From: Eubacterium sp. 14-2
GTDB lineage: Bacteria; Bacillota; Clostridia; Lachnospirales; Lachnospiraceae
Assembly (NCBI RefSeq): GCF_000403845.2
Contig: NZ_KE159567.1
Span: 1,806,911 to 1,870,910 of the forward strand
Length of the DNA stretch: 64,000 bases
Direction of reading: 5' to 3'
The position numbers and the translations under genes were made by a program. This document shows, one piece after another, positions 24,403 through 34,064 of this stretch. Each line of letters starts with the position of its first letter. The stretch's first letter is position 1. Below the pieces are notes generated by a model that saw only the letters and a program-made list of their open reading frames with translations, was not told where the DNA came from and did not search any database.

Positions 24403-25413
24403 ATGAAATATTATCTTGCCCCTCTGGAGGGCATTACCACTTATATTTACCGTAATGCATATCACCGTATTTTTACTCCGGCAGATAAATATTTCACCCC
24501 TTTTCTTGTGCCCAGGCAGAAAAAGAGTTTCAGCAGCCGGGAACGAAATGATATTCTGCCGGAGCACAATCCGGGGCTTTATACGGTACCTCAGCTTCTG
24601 ACCAGCCGGGCAGAAGATTTTATCCGGGCAGCCAGGACACTGACGGAATATGGATATGAAGAAATCAATCTGAATCTGGGCTGTCCTTCCGGTACTGTGG
24701 TTTCCAAAGGAAAAGGCGCCGGATTTCTGGCGCATCCTCAGGAACTGAACCGGTTTCTGGAAGAAGTGTTCGCAAATCTTTCTCTGCGTATTTCCATTAA
24801 GACAAGAATCGGGATGGAAGAACCGGAGGAATTTGGAGAGCTTCTGGAAATATTTAATCAGTACCCGCTGGAAGAACTGATTATCCATCCAAGGGTTCGG
24901 GAGGATTATTACAGAAATCCGCTCCGTCTTTCAGCATTTGCCGCAGCCATGAAAGAGAGCCGGAATCCGGTCTGTTATAACGGGAATATATTCAGTCCGC
25001 AGGATTTTGAAGGATTGAAGGAAAAATTTCCGAATCTTTCCGCTGTAATGTTAGGGCGCGGAATCATTGCAAATCCGAACCTGCTGGGTGAATGTAAGGA
25101 AAGGGTTCCTGCCCGGCAGGGAGACACCGGACAGGACGGGAAAACGGAACGGGAACCGGAGAAAAAGAAGAAACAGCAGTTTCAGCAGTTCCATGCACTG
25201 GTTTATGAGGATTATCAGGAAATTTTAAGCGGCGAACGCAGCGTACTTTATAAAATGAAAGAATTCTGGTCTTATATGATACAGTCTTTTTCCGGCTATG
25301 AGCCCTATGCAAAACAAATCAGAAAAGCAGAATCTCTGCGGAAGTATGAAACAGTGGTTCAATCGCTGTTTCGTGAACAGGAGGTTACAAATCATGGAAG
25401 ATTTTCGTTTTAA
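24403..25413 (+). CDS. dus: tRNA-dihydrouridine synthase (Dus family)
   Basis: A 336-residue flavoprotein reducing specific uridines of tRNA. It starts with the typical YLAPLEGIT, and the catalytic Cys is C94 in LNLGCPSG. It has the FMN-binding KTRIGM and a late GRGIIANPNLL. A Lys/Gln-rich insert lies near residues 245-265. The start is ATG 24403, because AAGGAG lies 8 bases upstream; the ATG at 24376 overlaps the previous stop but has no site. The end overlaps the Hsp90-like gene by 20 bases. Confidence 0.9.
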   Translation: MKYYLAPLEGITTYIYRNAYHRIFTPADKYFTPFLVPRQKKSFSSRERNDILPEHNPGLYTVPQLLTSRAEDFIRAARTLTEYGYEEINLNLGCPSGTVVSKGKGAGFLAHPQELNRFLEEVFANLSLRISIKTRIGMEEPEEFGELLEIFNQYPLEELIIHPRVREDYYRNPLRLSAFAAAMKESRNPVCYNGNIFSPQDFEGLKEKFPNLSAVMLGRGIIANPNLLGECKERVPARQGDTGQDGKTEREPEKKKKQQFQQFHALVYEDYQEILSGERSVLYKMKEFWSYMIQSFSGYEPYAKQIRKAESLRKYETVVQSLFREQEVTNHGRFSF

Positions 25414-27223
25414 AGTGAATCTGGGCGGAATGATTGAAATTTTATCCGACCATCTTTACAGCAGCCCGGATGTCTATATCCGGGAGCTGCTGCAGAATGC
25501 TGCCGACGCCATTACGGGAAGGCGGAAACTGCAGGGGACAGAGACGGAAGGGGAAATCACCCTGGAAATCACAGAAGGAAAGCAGCTGATATTTACCGAT
25601 AACGGACAGGGGCTGACAGAAGCAGAAATTCATCAGTTTCTGGCCATTATCGGAGAATCTTCCAAACGGGAACTGGAAAATAAGGATTTGCGTACAGATT
25701 ATATCGGACGATTCGGTATCGGCCTCCTTTCCTGTTTTATGGTTTCCGATGAAATCTGTATGGTGACAAAATCCTGCCGGAGTGAGGACGCCCCAGTGCT
25801 TGAGTGGAACGGAAAGCCGGATGGAACTTATACCATACAAAATCTTAAGGAGGAAGAAGCGGGACAGGGGAGAAAAGAGTCCCAGGTAAAACAGATGACG
25901 TCTCCCGGAACAAAAGTAATACTGAATGCAAAAGAAGGGATGGAGCAATATTTTACCGGAGAAACCATTGAGGAACTTCTGACTTATTATGGCCTGTTGC
26001 TGCCTTTTCCCATTCTGGTCCGCCGGCAGGGAGAGGAAAAACAGATCAATCCCACCTACCTGCCCTGGGAAGGGCGTACCACCAACAAACAGGAACTTCT
26101 GCTGTTTGGGCAGATGCTGTTCGGAGAACCGTTTTTTGACTGTGTGACGTTTCGCTCAGAAGAGGGGAATGTGTCAGGGGTGGCCTATATCGTGAATTAT
26201 ACCGTATTGCCTTCTGCAAAATCCTTTCACCGGATTTATTTAAAGCATATGATGCTGACAGAAAAAGGAGATAATCTGATACCGGACTGGGCAGTGTTTA
26301 CCAAATGCATTGTCCATGCCACAGATCTGAGGCCTACCGCCTCCAGAGAAGGGTTTTATGTGGATGAAACACTGGAATCTGCCAGGGAAGTTATCGAGGA
26401 CAGCCTGATTCGTTATATTGACACGCTGGCAGAAGAAGAACCGGAGCGGTTTGTGCGGTTTTTCCAGATTCATCACCTTACGCTGATGTCGCTGGCGCTG
26501 ACAACGCCAAAACTGTTTGTGCGCCTGATTGATTATTTTGAATTTGAGACAACCAGAGGAACCATGACCGGATATGATTTGCGGATGTGTCCGGAGCCTC
26601 TGGTCTATGCCCCTACCAGAGAGAAATACAAGCAGCTGTCTCAGCTGTTTTTCTCCCAGGATCAGCTGCTGATTAATGTTTCCTATGTACATGCGCTGGA
26701 TCTTCTGGTACAGCTTGGCAGGGTATTTGAGAAAAAAGTCAGCCCTGTGGAAGAATGGGATATTGAGGATTTGATGGAAGAGCTGTCTCTGGCAGATCAG
26801 GACGAAGGCTTTGATTTCCTGAAAGCGGCAAACCGTATTCTGAAAAATCACGACTGCCGGGCGGAACTGAAATATTTTTCTCCGGTTCATCAGCCCACTT
26901 TTTACCTGATAGATGAAAATACCATGTTAAGCAGGCAGATTGCAGCTTCCAGAGCTCAGGCGGACTCTATGTTTTTTAATATGCTGGACGCTTTTGCGGC
27001 GGAACTTCCCAATGATACGGCAGCCACACTGTATTTTAATTACCAAAATCCCATTGTGAAAAAAATGGTGGAAATCGAAGAAGAGTCTGTGCTGAAGATA
27101 TTTATAGAAATTTTATATGTGCAGGCTCTGCAGATTGGAGGGTTTCCCCTTCACAACAACGAAATGGCCATGCAGAACCGCAATATTCTGGCTTTGATGG
27201 AGAGGGGGCTGTCCGATGGCTGA
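25394..27223 (+). CDS. Hsp90-family (HtpG-like) ATPase
   Basis: A 609-residue protein. The GHKL ATPase domain is clear: IRELLQNAADAI, DNGQGLT, and the lid/glycine motif IGRFGIGLLSCFMVSD. The catalytic Glu is present in the first motif. The middle domain follows Hsp90 order but is divergent: the conserved Arg is plausible in RPTASREGFY. The C-terminal third is poorly conserved relative to HtpG and may not dimerise in the same way. The start is ATG 25394 with CAGGAGGT upstream, inside the end of dus. The next gene, a TPR-like protein, overlaps by 8 bases. It belongs to a non-canonical Hsp90 group found in some Firmicutes and Actinobacteria; its client is unknown. Confidence 0.87.
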   Translation: MEDFRFKVNLGGMIEILSDHLYSSPDVYIRELLQNAADAITGRRKLQGTETEGEITLEITEGKQLIFTDNGQGLTEAEIHQFLAIIGESSKRELENKDLRTDYIGRFGIGLLSCFMVSDEICMVTKSCRSEDAPVLEWNGKPDGTYTIQNLKEEEAGQGRKESQVKQMTSPGTKVILNAKEGMEQYFTGETIEELLTYYGLLLPFPILVRRQGEEKQINPTYLPWEGRTTNKQELLLFGQMLFGEPFFDCVTFRSEEGNVSGVAYIVNYTVLPSAKSFHRIYLKHMMLTEKGDNLIPDWAVFTKCIVHATDLRPTASREGFYVDETLESAREVIEDSLIRYIDTLAEEEPERFVRFFQIHHLTLMSLALTTPKLFVRLIDYFEFETTRGTMTGYDLRMCPEPLVYAPTREKYKQLSQLFFSQDQLLINVSYVHALDLLVQLGRVFEKKVSPVEEWDIEDLMEELSLADQDEGFDFLKAANRILKNHDCRAELKYFSPVHQPTFYLIDENTMLSRQIAASRAQADSMFFNMLDAFAAELPNDTAATLYFNYQNPIVKKMVEIEEESVLKIFIEILYVQALQIGGFPLHNNEMAMQNRNILALMERGLSDG

Positions 27224-28346
27224 CTGGCTGGAAAATTATGATCCGGAATGGATTATGGATGAGCTTCTGGAAAAAACAGAACATGGAAAACCCGCCATGG
27301 AAGTGCTGCGCCAGGCCATTCAGGAAGCAGACCGCCATCAGGATGTACCCTGGATGTTTCTGTTCCGTATTCAGTTCTGCCGGGAATCCACTTTTTACGG
27401 AGACGGTCTGGAACTTCTGGTGACTTTTCCGGAACTTCTGGCCCTTTCAGATAAATATCCGCAGCAGCCGGGAAATTTTCGCTTTGTCTTTGATACCGAA
27501 GCAGAACATGTGATGTGGGTCTATAAATGGATTCTGGACAACTGCGAGGATTTCTATCAGATTTCCATGGAGGACTGCCGGAAATTCTTTGAGGATTACC
27601 GGAACCGCTGCGTCAGTATGGGACTGAGCCTGCGGAATTACTATGCTGCCATGTATGGATTTTACTGGCAGATTGACGAGGAATTTGCAGAGGAATGTTT
27701 TCATAAATATGAAAAACAGCCCAGGGACGCACACAGCGACTGCAAAGCCTGTGAGCGGAATATGGAAATCCGGTTTTATCTGGACAGGGATAATCTGGAA
27801 AAAGCAGAACAGCTGTCAAAGGATATTGAGAATTTCCGGCTGACCTGCGGCAGCAATGAGAAGCGGAGCGCCTGGCTTCGGATGAAAATTGCATATATGA
27901 ATTATTATATGGATCATGGAGAGTATGAAAAGGCTCAGAGTTATGCCAGGCTGGTGGAACGTTATATGAACGGGGAGACAGAGTATGAATGCTGGAGTGA
28001 TTTTCTGGTGTGCCATGCACATACCAATATAGGCAAAGCCCTGAAAATCTATAAGGAGCACTGGAAGGAATGGCTGAATCTCCGCTGTCCCATGGATATC
28101 TGCGATACGGAAAAAAGTATCTGCATTTTTCTGAAACAGCTGAAAAAAGCCAGGAAGGGAGATACGGTAAAAATCAGCTATGACCCTGCATTTCCTCTGT
28201 ACCGGGAGGACTGCCAGTACAAAATTATGGATCTGTATGAATTTTATTATGCAAGAGCGAAACAGACTGCCCAAAAGTTTGACCGTCGCAACGGAACCGA
28301 TTATTATATAAAGAAGTTGGAGGATAGCCTGCATGAGGATGTATGA
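27216..28346 (+). CDS. TPR-like helical-repeat partner of the Hsp90-like protein
   Basis: A 376-residue, all-helical protein without signal or membrane segments. Paired amphipathic helices recur, for instance DNLEKAEQLSKDIENFR, then EYEKAQSYARLVERY, which fit tetratricopeptide repeats. Trp and Tyr are frequent. It overlaps the Hsp90-like gene by 8 bases and the phosphorylase by 14, so it is co-translated. In eukaryotes TPR proteins are Hsp90 co-chaperones. By analogy this may deliver clients, but no EEVD tail is seen on the Hsp90-like protein. No specific family recognised. Confidence 0.8.
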   Translation: MADWLENYDPEWIMDELLEKTEHGKPAMEVLRQAIQEADRHQDVPWMFLFRIQFCRESTFYGDGLELLVTFPELLALSDKYPQQPGNFRFVFDTEAEHVMWVYKWILDNCEDFYQISMEDCRKFFEDYRNRCVSMGLSLRNYYAAMYGFYWQIDEEFAEECFHKYEKQPRDAHSDCKACERNMEIRFYLDRDNLEKAEQLSKDIENFRLTCGSNEKRSAWLRMKIAYMNYYMDHGEYEKAQSYARLVERYMNGETEYECWSDFLVCHAHTNIGKALKIYKEHWKEWLNLRCPMDICDTEKSICIFLKQLKKARKGDTVKISYDPAFPLYREDCQYKIMDLYEFYYARAKQTAQKFDRRNGTDYYIKKLEDSLHEDV

Positions 28347-29637
28347 TCTCATCAATCAGAAGAAAAGGGGAAATGCTCTGTCACCGGAAGAAATCCGGTT
28401 TATGGTGGAAGGCTATACGAAAGGAGCAATTCCCGACTACCAGATGTCTGCCATGATGATGGCAATCTGTTTTCAGGGCATGAATGAGGAAGAAACCCTG
28501 GCTTTGACCCTGTCCATGCGGGACAGCGGGGAAGTGCTGGATTTATCCCGGATTGACGGAATAAAGGCAGATAAACACAGTACCGGCGGCGTTGGTGATA
28601 AAACTTCCCTGGTGCTGGCTCCCATGGTGGCTGCTCTTGGGATACCTGTTGCCAAAATGTCAGGCCGGGGGCTGGGACATACGGGAGGAACCATCGACAA
28701 GCTGGAGTGCTTTCCGGGATTTACCACAGGGCTTTCCAGAGAACAGTTTTACCAGAATGTAAATCAGGTTAAAATGGCCATTATGGGACAGACCGCAGAG
28801 CTTGCTCCGGCCGATAAGAAGCTGTACGCATTGCGGGATGTGACCGCTACCGTGGACCAGCTTTCCCTGATTGCTTCCAGCATTATGAGCAAGAAACTGG
28901 CGTCGGGAGCAGACGCCATTGTACTGGATGTGAAAACAGGCAGCGGTGCGTTTATGAAAACAGAAAATGATGCGTTTGCCCTTGCACGGGAAATGGTGCA
29001 GATTGGAAAAAATGCCGGAAAGAAGATTTCCGCTGTGGTGACGGATATGGACCAGCCTCTGGGCAATGCAGTGGGCAATTCTCTGGAAGTGAAGGAAGCA
29101 GTTCTTTCACTGAATGGTCTCGGCCCCGCTGATTTTATGGAAGTGGTGTATGCCCTTGGCACAGAAATGGTGCTGGCGGCAGGAAAAGCAGACGATCCTT
29201 TAGAGGCAGAAGCCATGCTGAAAGAAACCATCCGGAAGAAAACCGCACTGGATAAATTTGCAGAATTTGTGGAAGCCCAGGGAGGGGAAAAGCGTTTTGT
29301 ATACCAGCCGGAACTTCTGCCTGCTGCCGGAATTCAGCTTCAGGTAATGAATACGGAACACGGATTTGTGGGCGGAATCCAGGCGGAGGAAATTGGTCTG
29401 GCCAATCTGATTCTGGGCGGAGGCCGGACGGCGAAAGACAGCGTGATTGATTTGTCCGTGGGAATTCTGCTTCATAAAAAACGCGGGGATGCTCTTATGC
29501 CTGGTGAAATCCTGGCAACGGTATATGCCGCTGATATGGAACAGGCCAAAGAGGCCTATGGGAAAATTGTACGGGCTTACCGGATACAGCCTGACCGGCC
29601 GGAAACAGTTCCCATGATAAAGGGAATTATCCGATAG
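28333..29637 (+). CDS. pdp: Pyrimidine-nucleoside phosphorylase
   Basis: A 434-residue enzyme that splits uridine or thymidine with phosphate to give base and (deoxy)ribose-1-phosphate. It starts MRMYDLINQKKRG as in the family. The signature KHSTGGVGDKTS (residues 81-92) binds phosphate, and SGRGLGHTGGT follows. The Lys that makes it a Pdp rather than strict thymidine phosphorylase is plausible but not proven. The start at 28333 has GGAGG about 12 bases upstream; 28339 is an alternative. It ends the run of overlapping genes that begins with the kinase. Confidence 0.93.
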   Translation: MRMYDLINQKKRGNALSPEEIRFMVEGYTKGAIPDYQMSAMMMAICFQGMNEEETLALTLSMRDSGEVLDLSRIDGIKADKHSTGGVGDKTSLVLAPMVAALGIPVAKMSGRGLGHTGGTIDKLECFPGFTTGLSREQFYQNVNQVKMAIMGQTAELAPADKKLYALRDVTATVDQLSLIASSIMSKKLASGADAIVLDVKTGSGAFMKTENDAFALAREMVQIGKNAGKKISAVVTDMDQPLGNAVGNSLEVKEAVLSLNGLGPADFMEVVYALGTEMVLAAGKADDPLEAEAMLKETIRKKTALDKFAEFVEAQGGEKRFVYQPELLPAAGIQLQVMNTEHGFVGGIQAEEIGLANLILGGGRTAKDSVIDLSVGILLHKKRGDALMPGEILATVYAADMEQAKEAYGKIVRAYRIQPDRPETVPMIKGIIR

Positions 29638-29771
29638 AAAGATACAGGCAAGCCAGTCCTGCGGCTGCCGGAGGTGCAAAAATCCGGGTGTTCGTCAGAC
29701 AGCATGATAATAAGGCTGTTTTACCCGGCGCCTGCGGGAATAAACCGGCGGTGTTCTTCATATATTGCAGT

Positions 29772-30074
29772 ATGGGAAGAGAAAAACGAACGAAATTAAG
29801 CCGGGTAAAGGAAAATGTAAAATCAAATATTGTGGAGTCTCTGGAACTGCCTGTGGATATTATGTATGGGGCAGTGATTCTTACCGCCATGGGCCGCAAT
29901 CAGGTTCTGGTGGAAAATTATAAGGGAATCATTGAATATACCCAGGAAAAAATCCGTCTGCAGACCAAAACCTGCCAGGTGACCATTCAGGGAAAGCGTC
30001 TGCTGGTAGAATATTACACCAATGAGGAAATGAAAATTACCGGTTACATTCAGGGAATATTATATGACTCATAA
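29772..30074 (+). CDS. yqfC: Sporulation protein YqfC (YabP/YqfC family)
   Basis: A 100-residue protein with the YabP/YqfC core (LPVDIMYGAVILTAMGRNQ, then VENYKGIIEYTQEKIRL). The family is mother-cell expressed under sigma E and works with YqfD. The start chosen is ATG 29772, where similarity begins; no good ribosome-binding site precedes it. A GTG at 29688 in the same frame would add 28 unrelated residues. It is followed 11 bases later by yqfD, the standard order in spore formers. Confidence 0.88.
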   Translation: MGREKRTKLSRVKENVKSNIVESLELPVDIMYGAVILTAMGRNQVLVENYKGIIEYTQEKIRLQTKTCQVTIQGKRLLVEYYTNEEMKITGYIQGILYDS

Positions 30075-30085
30075 GGGGTAAAAAA

Positions 30086-31348
30086 TTGTTGATTGATAAA
30101 TTGAAATATTTGCAGGGGTATGTTAAAATTAAACTTTCAGGGTATGCACCGGAGCGTTTTCTGAATCTGTGCAGCAATCACAATATTCTGATATGGAATC
30201 TGGAGTATGAGGAGGACCACTATGTATTCTGCATCAGTGTTCAGGGTTTAAAAAGGCTGAAACCCATACTGAAAAAAACGGGGACAAAGTTTGTGATACT
30301 GGAACGCACCGGACTTCCCTTTCTGATGCGCCGCTACCGGAAACGAAAACTGTTTTTTGCGGGAATTTTCCTCTGTTTTGGGATTTTGTATACCATGTCC
30401 CTGTTTGTGTGGAAAATTGAGGTGCATGGAAACCTCCATGAGACAGACAGCAATATTCTGAAATTTCTGGAAGAAAATCAGGTATATCACGGACTGTTAA
30501 AAAGCAAAATAAACTGTGAGGAAATCGAGGAAAAGCTCCGGGCAGGTTACGGGGATATTATCTGGGCTTCCGCAAAGCTGGAAGGCACCATGCTGATTAT
30601 TGACGTGCAGGAAAACCTGGCCACCAACCAGCAGGCACAGGACCGGACGCAGGAAGACGGAACGCCCAGGGATCTGGTGGCGGAGAAAGAGGCTGTTATT
30701 TACAGCATACTGACCCGTCAGGGAACGCCGAAGGTGGAAAAAGGAGCAGAGGTTCATCCCGGCGACATTCTGGTGGAAGGAAAAAATCCTGTTATGAATG
30801 ACAGTGAAGAAATTGTTTCCTATCAGTATTGCGTTTCCGACGCGGATATTCTGGGAGTTACGGAATACCCTTACGAAGATCATTTTTCCATGTGGTACGA
30901 GGAGAAGCATTTTACAGGCAGAACCAGTCAGTCATATGGACTGCGGCTGTTTGGACTGCGGATGAAACTGCCCCATATTTCCCGGAAATTTTCAGATTAC
31001 GACACTGTTACCGATGAATATGATGTAAAGCTGGGAGAAAGTTTTTATCTGCCGTTTAGTGTTACGAAAGAGGTTTACCGGGAGTATCAGAGGGAGAAAA
31101 AGCAATATACAAAGCCGAAGGCCGAACAGACGGCAAAAGAGAAATTGAACGAATTTTGTGAAGAATTAACACAAAAAGGGGTTCAAATTATAGAAAATAA
31201 TGTTATGATAGTAACGGATGGGAAAAACTGTACAGCTTCCGGTACCATAAAAGTAATAGAACCCATTGGTACGCCAAAGGAAACTGTATTAACAGACATA
31301 CCGCAGGAAGGGCTGATAGAAGATGAGTCTGATGGAAACAGTAATTGA
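30086..31348 (+). CDS. yqfD: Sporulation protein YqfD
   Basis: A 420-residue membrane-anchored protein. One transmembrane segment at about residues 88-110 is preceded by RRYRKRK, and a large extracytoplasmic part follows with the family motif KIEVHGN and later IIWASAKLEGTMLIIDVQEN. The frame starts with two TTG codons at 30086 and 30089; AAGGGG lies 7-10 bases upstream, so a TTG start is likely. The end overlaps phoH by 26 bases. The function in engulfment or coat formation is known only genetically. Confidence 0.9.
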   Translation: MLIDKLKYLQGYVKIKLSGYAPERFLNLCSNHNILIWNLEYEEDHYVFCISVQGLKRLKPILKKTGTKFVILERTGLPFLMRRYRKRKLFFAGIFLCFGILYTMSLFVWKIEVHGNLHETDSNILKFLEENQVYHGLLKSKINCEEIEEKLRAGYGDIIWASAKLEGTMLIIDVQENLATNQQAQDRTQEDGTPRDLVAEKEAVIYSILTRQGTPKVEKGAEVHPGDILVEGKNPVMNDSEEIVSYQYCVSDADILGVTEYPYEDHFSMWYEEKHFTGRTSQSYGLRLFGLRMKLPHISRKFSDYDTVTDEYDVKLGESFYLPFSVTKEVYREYQREKKQYTKPKAEQTAKEKLNEFCEELTQKGVQIIENNVMIVTDGKNCTASGTIKVIEPIGTPKETVLTDIPQEGLIEDESDGNSN

Positions 31349-32351
31349 TATTCCCGCAGAACACATGTCCAATGTTTTCGGGCAGTTTGATGCATATATG
31401 AAAAAAATAGAGCGTGCGTTTGGTGTTACGGTGGTAATGCGGGATAATAAAATGAAACTTCTGGGGAACGAGGGTGACGTGAAGAAAGCCTCCAGAGTTT
31501 TTACGCAGCTTTTTGAACTGTCCAGACGGGGCAGTCAGATTACAGAGCAGAACGTGGATTATGCCATTTCTCTGACTTTTGAGGAAAAGGAATCCACAAT
31601 CCTGGAAATTGATAAGGAATTAATCTGCCATACGGTGAACGGGAAACCGGTGAAGCCCAAAACCCTGGGGCAGAAAAAGTATGTGGATGAAATCCGCGAT
31701 AAAATGATTGTGTTCGGCACAGGGCCTGCAGGAACCGGGAAAACCTATCTTGCCATGGCCATGGCAGTCACAGCTTTTAAGAAAGAGGAAGTGAACCGGA
31801 TTATCCTGACCCGGCCTGCTATTGAAGCAGGAGAGAAGCTGGGGTTTCTGCCAGGAGATCTGCAGAGCAAGATAGATCCGTATCTGCGGCCTTTGTATGA
31901 TGCCCTGTATCAGATTATGGGAGCGGACAGTTTCCAGAGGAATATGGAAAAGGGCCTGATTGAAGTGGCGCCGCTGGCCTATATGAGAGGAAGAACGCTG
32001 GACAATGCCTTTATCATTCTGGATGAAGCCCAGAATACCACGCCGGCCCAGATGAAAATGTTCCTGACCCGTATCGGGTTTGGCTCCAAAGTGGTGGTTA
32101 CGGGGGACGCTACCCAGAAAGACCTGGCGCCGGGAGCGGTATCCGGACTGGATGTGGCGCTGCGGGTACTGAAGCCGGTGGAGGACATAGGAATCTGTAC
32201 ACTGACCAGCAGTGATGTGGTGCGCCATCCGCTGGTACAAAAAATAGTAAAGGCTTATGAAGAGTATGAGAAACATGAGAGAAAAGGAAGCGGAAACAAC
32301 AGCAGAGAACGGAGCAGAAGTAAAAAAGTTCGGCGTCCTGAAAGACACTGA
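31323..32351 (+). CDS. phoH: PhoH-family ATPase
   Basis: A 342-residue protein. An N-terminal KH-like region (1-110) is followed by the PhoH ATPase with Walker A GPAGTGKT (K140), TRPAIEAGEKLGFLPG and Walker B IILDEAQNTTP. The tail is Arg/Ser/Lys-rich and may bind RNA. PhoH is thought to work with YbeY in RNA metabolism, and ybeY is two genes downstream, the usual Firmicute order. The end overlaps the next gene by up to 95 bases if its first ATG is used. Confidence 0.92.
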   Translation: MSLMETVIDIPAEHMSNVFGQFDAYMKKIERAFGVTVVMRDNKMKLLGNEGDVKKASRVFTQLFELSRRGSQITEQNVDYAISLTFEEKESTILEIDKELICHTVNGKPVKPKTLGQKKYVDEIRDKMIVFGTGPAGTGKTYLAMAMAVTAFKKEEVNRIILTRPAIEAGEKLGFLPGDLQSKIDPYLRPLYDALYQIMGADSFQRNMEKGLIEVAPLAYMRGRTLDNAFIILDEAQNTTPAQMKMFLTRIGFGSKVVVTGDATQKDLAPGAVSGLDVALRVLKPVEDIGICTLTSSDVVRHPLVQKIVKAYEEYEKHERKGSGNNSRERSRSKKVRRPERH

Positions 32352-33516
32352 GCGGTCAGGCAGGAATTTTATGCTGGGCAGTATGGCAGGAGCCGGTATT
32401 CTGGAATGTGTGCTGTCCGGGATTCTGAGCCATCAGAAAACAGACCGGATGGTGATACTGGTCCTTTTTGGCATTCTGTATTCGGTGGTGTTTTTTGCGG
32501 GAATGGAACTCTATCGCCTGCAGAAAGACTGGTTTTATGAAAAAGCGGCGAATTACAGAAGTATTGCCCGATGGTACTGGATTTTCTGCGGAGCCGGAGT
32601 ATTGTTTGGATTTCTTCCGGAATTTGCCAGGCCGGTGCTGCTTTTGTCCCTGGGTATGACAGTTGTTACCAGCAATTTTTTCGGACTGGCAGCGGGTATT
32701 TTTCATGCGGCGGTATTCTGTCTGTGCGGACAGGCAAATGTCCATGTGCTTCTGTGCGACATTTTTCTGCTGATTGCAGGCTGTATGGCGGCCTCTGTTT
32801 TGCAGGACATCAAAGAACAGAGCCATGAAATTGTATTTCTGTTTCTCTACACTTTTGGCAGTGTTTTGATTTTTTCCTTTGCACGGACTGGCCAACTGGA
32901 GTGGGATGTGTTAATCTATGGAGTGTGCAACGGTATTTTTTCCTCTGTGGGCGCTGGCATTTTATACCGGAAAGTATATTCCTATCCTCAGAATTCCAGA
33001 AAACAGGAACTGGAGCGGATTGTGCGGGATGATTTTGGTCTGGTGCAGGAAGTACAGAAATTTTCCAAAATGGATTATAACCATGCCATTAAAGTCTCCA
33101 TCATTTCAGAGAACTGTGCTAAAATTGCAGGGGCCGACCCGGATCTGGCAGCGGCAGCGGGATTTTATTACCGGCTGGGCAGGATGGCCGGGGAGCCTTA
33201 TGTGGAAAATGGAGTGGCCCTTGCGAAAAGCAACCGTCTGCCCATGGAAGTCATTGAAATACTGCGGGAATATAATGGAGAACAGGCATTGCCTTCCACA
33301 CTGGAATCTGCCATCGTGCATATTGTGGACAGTGTGGTGGCAAAGTTTGACGTGCTGGATAAAACCACCCTTTCCAGCTCCTGGAATCAGGATATTCTGG
33401 TGTATCAGACATTGAATGAAAATTCAGCTTCCGGACTTTATGACAAATCCGGATTCAGCATGAATATGTTTTTGAAAATCAGGGATTATCTTATAAAGGA
33501 GGCTAATCTGTTTTGA
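32257..33516 (+). CDS. Membrane protein with degenerate HD domain (PgpH-related)
   Basis: Up to 419 residues. About six membrane helices lie between residues 38 and 240, then a cytoplasmic HD-phosphohydrolase-like fold (about 265-415). The position between phoH and ybeY is that of PgpH/YqfF, which degrades cyclic di-AMP. The metal-binding motifs have changed: where the family has Y-H-H-S the sequence reads YNHAIKV, and where it has HDIGK it reads YRLGRM. The large extracellular 7TMR-HDED part is also missing. Catalysis is therefore unlikely; nucleotide binding may remain. The start is uncertain: 32257, 32266 and 32275 are in frame inside phoH, and ATG 32371 lies after it. Confidence 0.75.
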   Translation: MKSMRNMREKEAETTAENGAEVKKFGVLKDTERSGRNFMLGSMAGAGILECVLSGILSHQKTDRMVILVLFGILYSVVFFAGMELYRLQKDWFYEKAANYRSIARWYWIFCGAGVLFGFLPEFARPVLLLSLGMTVVTSNFFGLAAGIFHAAVFCLCGQANVHVLLCDIFLLIAGCMAASVLQDIKEQSHEIVFLFLYTFGSVLIFSFARTGQLEWDVLIYGVCNGIFSSVGAGILYRKVYSYPQNSRKQELERIVRDDFGLVQEVQKFSKMDYNHAIKVSIISENCAKIAGADPDLAAAAGFYYRLGRMAGEPYVENGVALAKSNRLPMEVIEILREYNGEQALPSTLESAIVHIVDSVVAKFDVLDKTTLSSSWNQDILVYQTLNENSASGLYDKSGFSMNMFLKIRDYLIKEANLF

Positions 33517-34007
33517 CTGTGAGTATCGAAGAAGAAGTGGAAGTGAACTTCCCTTTTGATTACAGGACACTGGCAGAGGCAGTGATACGAAAGGCAGCAG
33601 AGGCGGAAGCATTTCCCTTTGAGGCGGAAGTAAACCTGCTTCTTGTTTCTGCGGAGGAAATCCGCAGGGTGAACCGGGAATTCCGTCAGATTGACGCGCC
33701 CACAGATGTACTTTCCTTTCCCATGATACAGTATGAGAGACCGGGAGATTTTTCCGAATTGGAGCAGGATGAGGATAATTTCAATCCGGATACGGGAGAG
33801 GCGCTGCTGGGTGATATTGTGCTGTGTGTGGACCGGGTCACGGAACAGGCTCAGGAATTCGGCCACAGTGAAAGGCGGGAATATGCATTCCTGATTCTGC
33901 ACAGTATGCTGCATTTATTTGGATATGACCATATGACGAAGGAGGAAGCTGCGGTAATGGAAGAGAAGCAGAGACAGCTCCTGAATCAGATGGATATTTT
34001 AAGATAA
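33513..34007 (+). CDS. ybeY: Endoribonuclease YbeY (rRNA maturation)
   Basis: A 164-residue zinc-dependent RNase needed for 16S rRNA 3' end processing and ribosome quality control. The metal site is HSMLHLFGYDH, with H130, H134 and H140. PTDVLSFPM and GDIVLC are also typical. It starts at TTG 33513, which overlaps the previous stop (TTGA); AAAGGAGG lies 9 bases upstream. Confidence 0.95.
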   Translation: MTVSIEEEVEVNFPFDYRTLAEAVIRKAAEAEAFPFEAEVNLLLVSAEEIRRVNREFRQIDAPTDVLSFPMIQYERPGDFSELEQDEDNFNPDTGEALLGDIVLCVDRVTEQAQEFGHSERREYAFLILHSMLHLFGYDHMTKEEAAVMEEKQRQLLNQMDILR

Positions 34008-34064
34008 ATTTATTTCAGCAGTCCCGAAGGGCTGCATATCACAGAAAACCTGGAGGAATGAATC

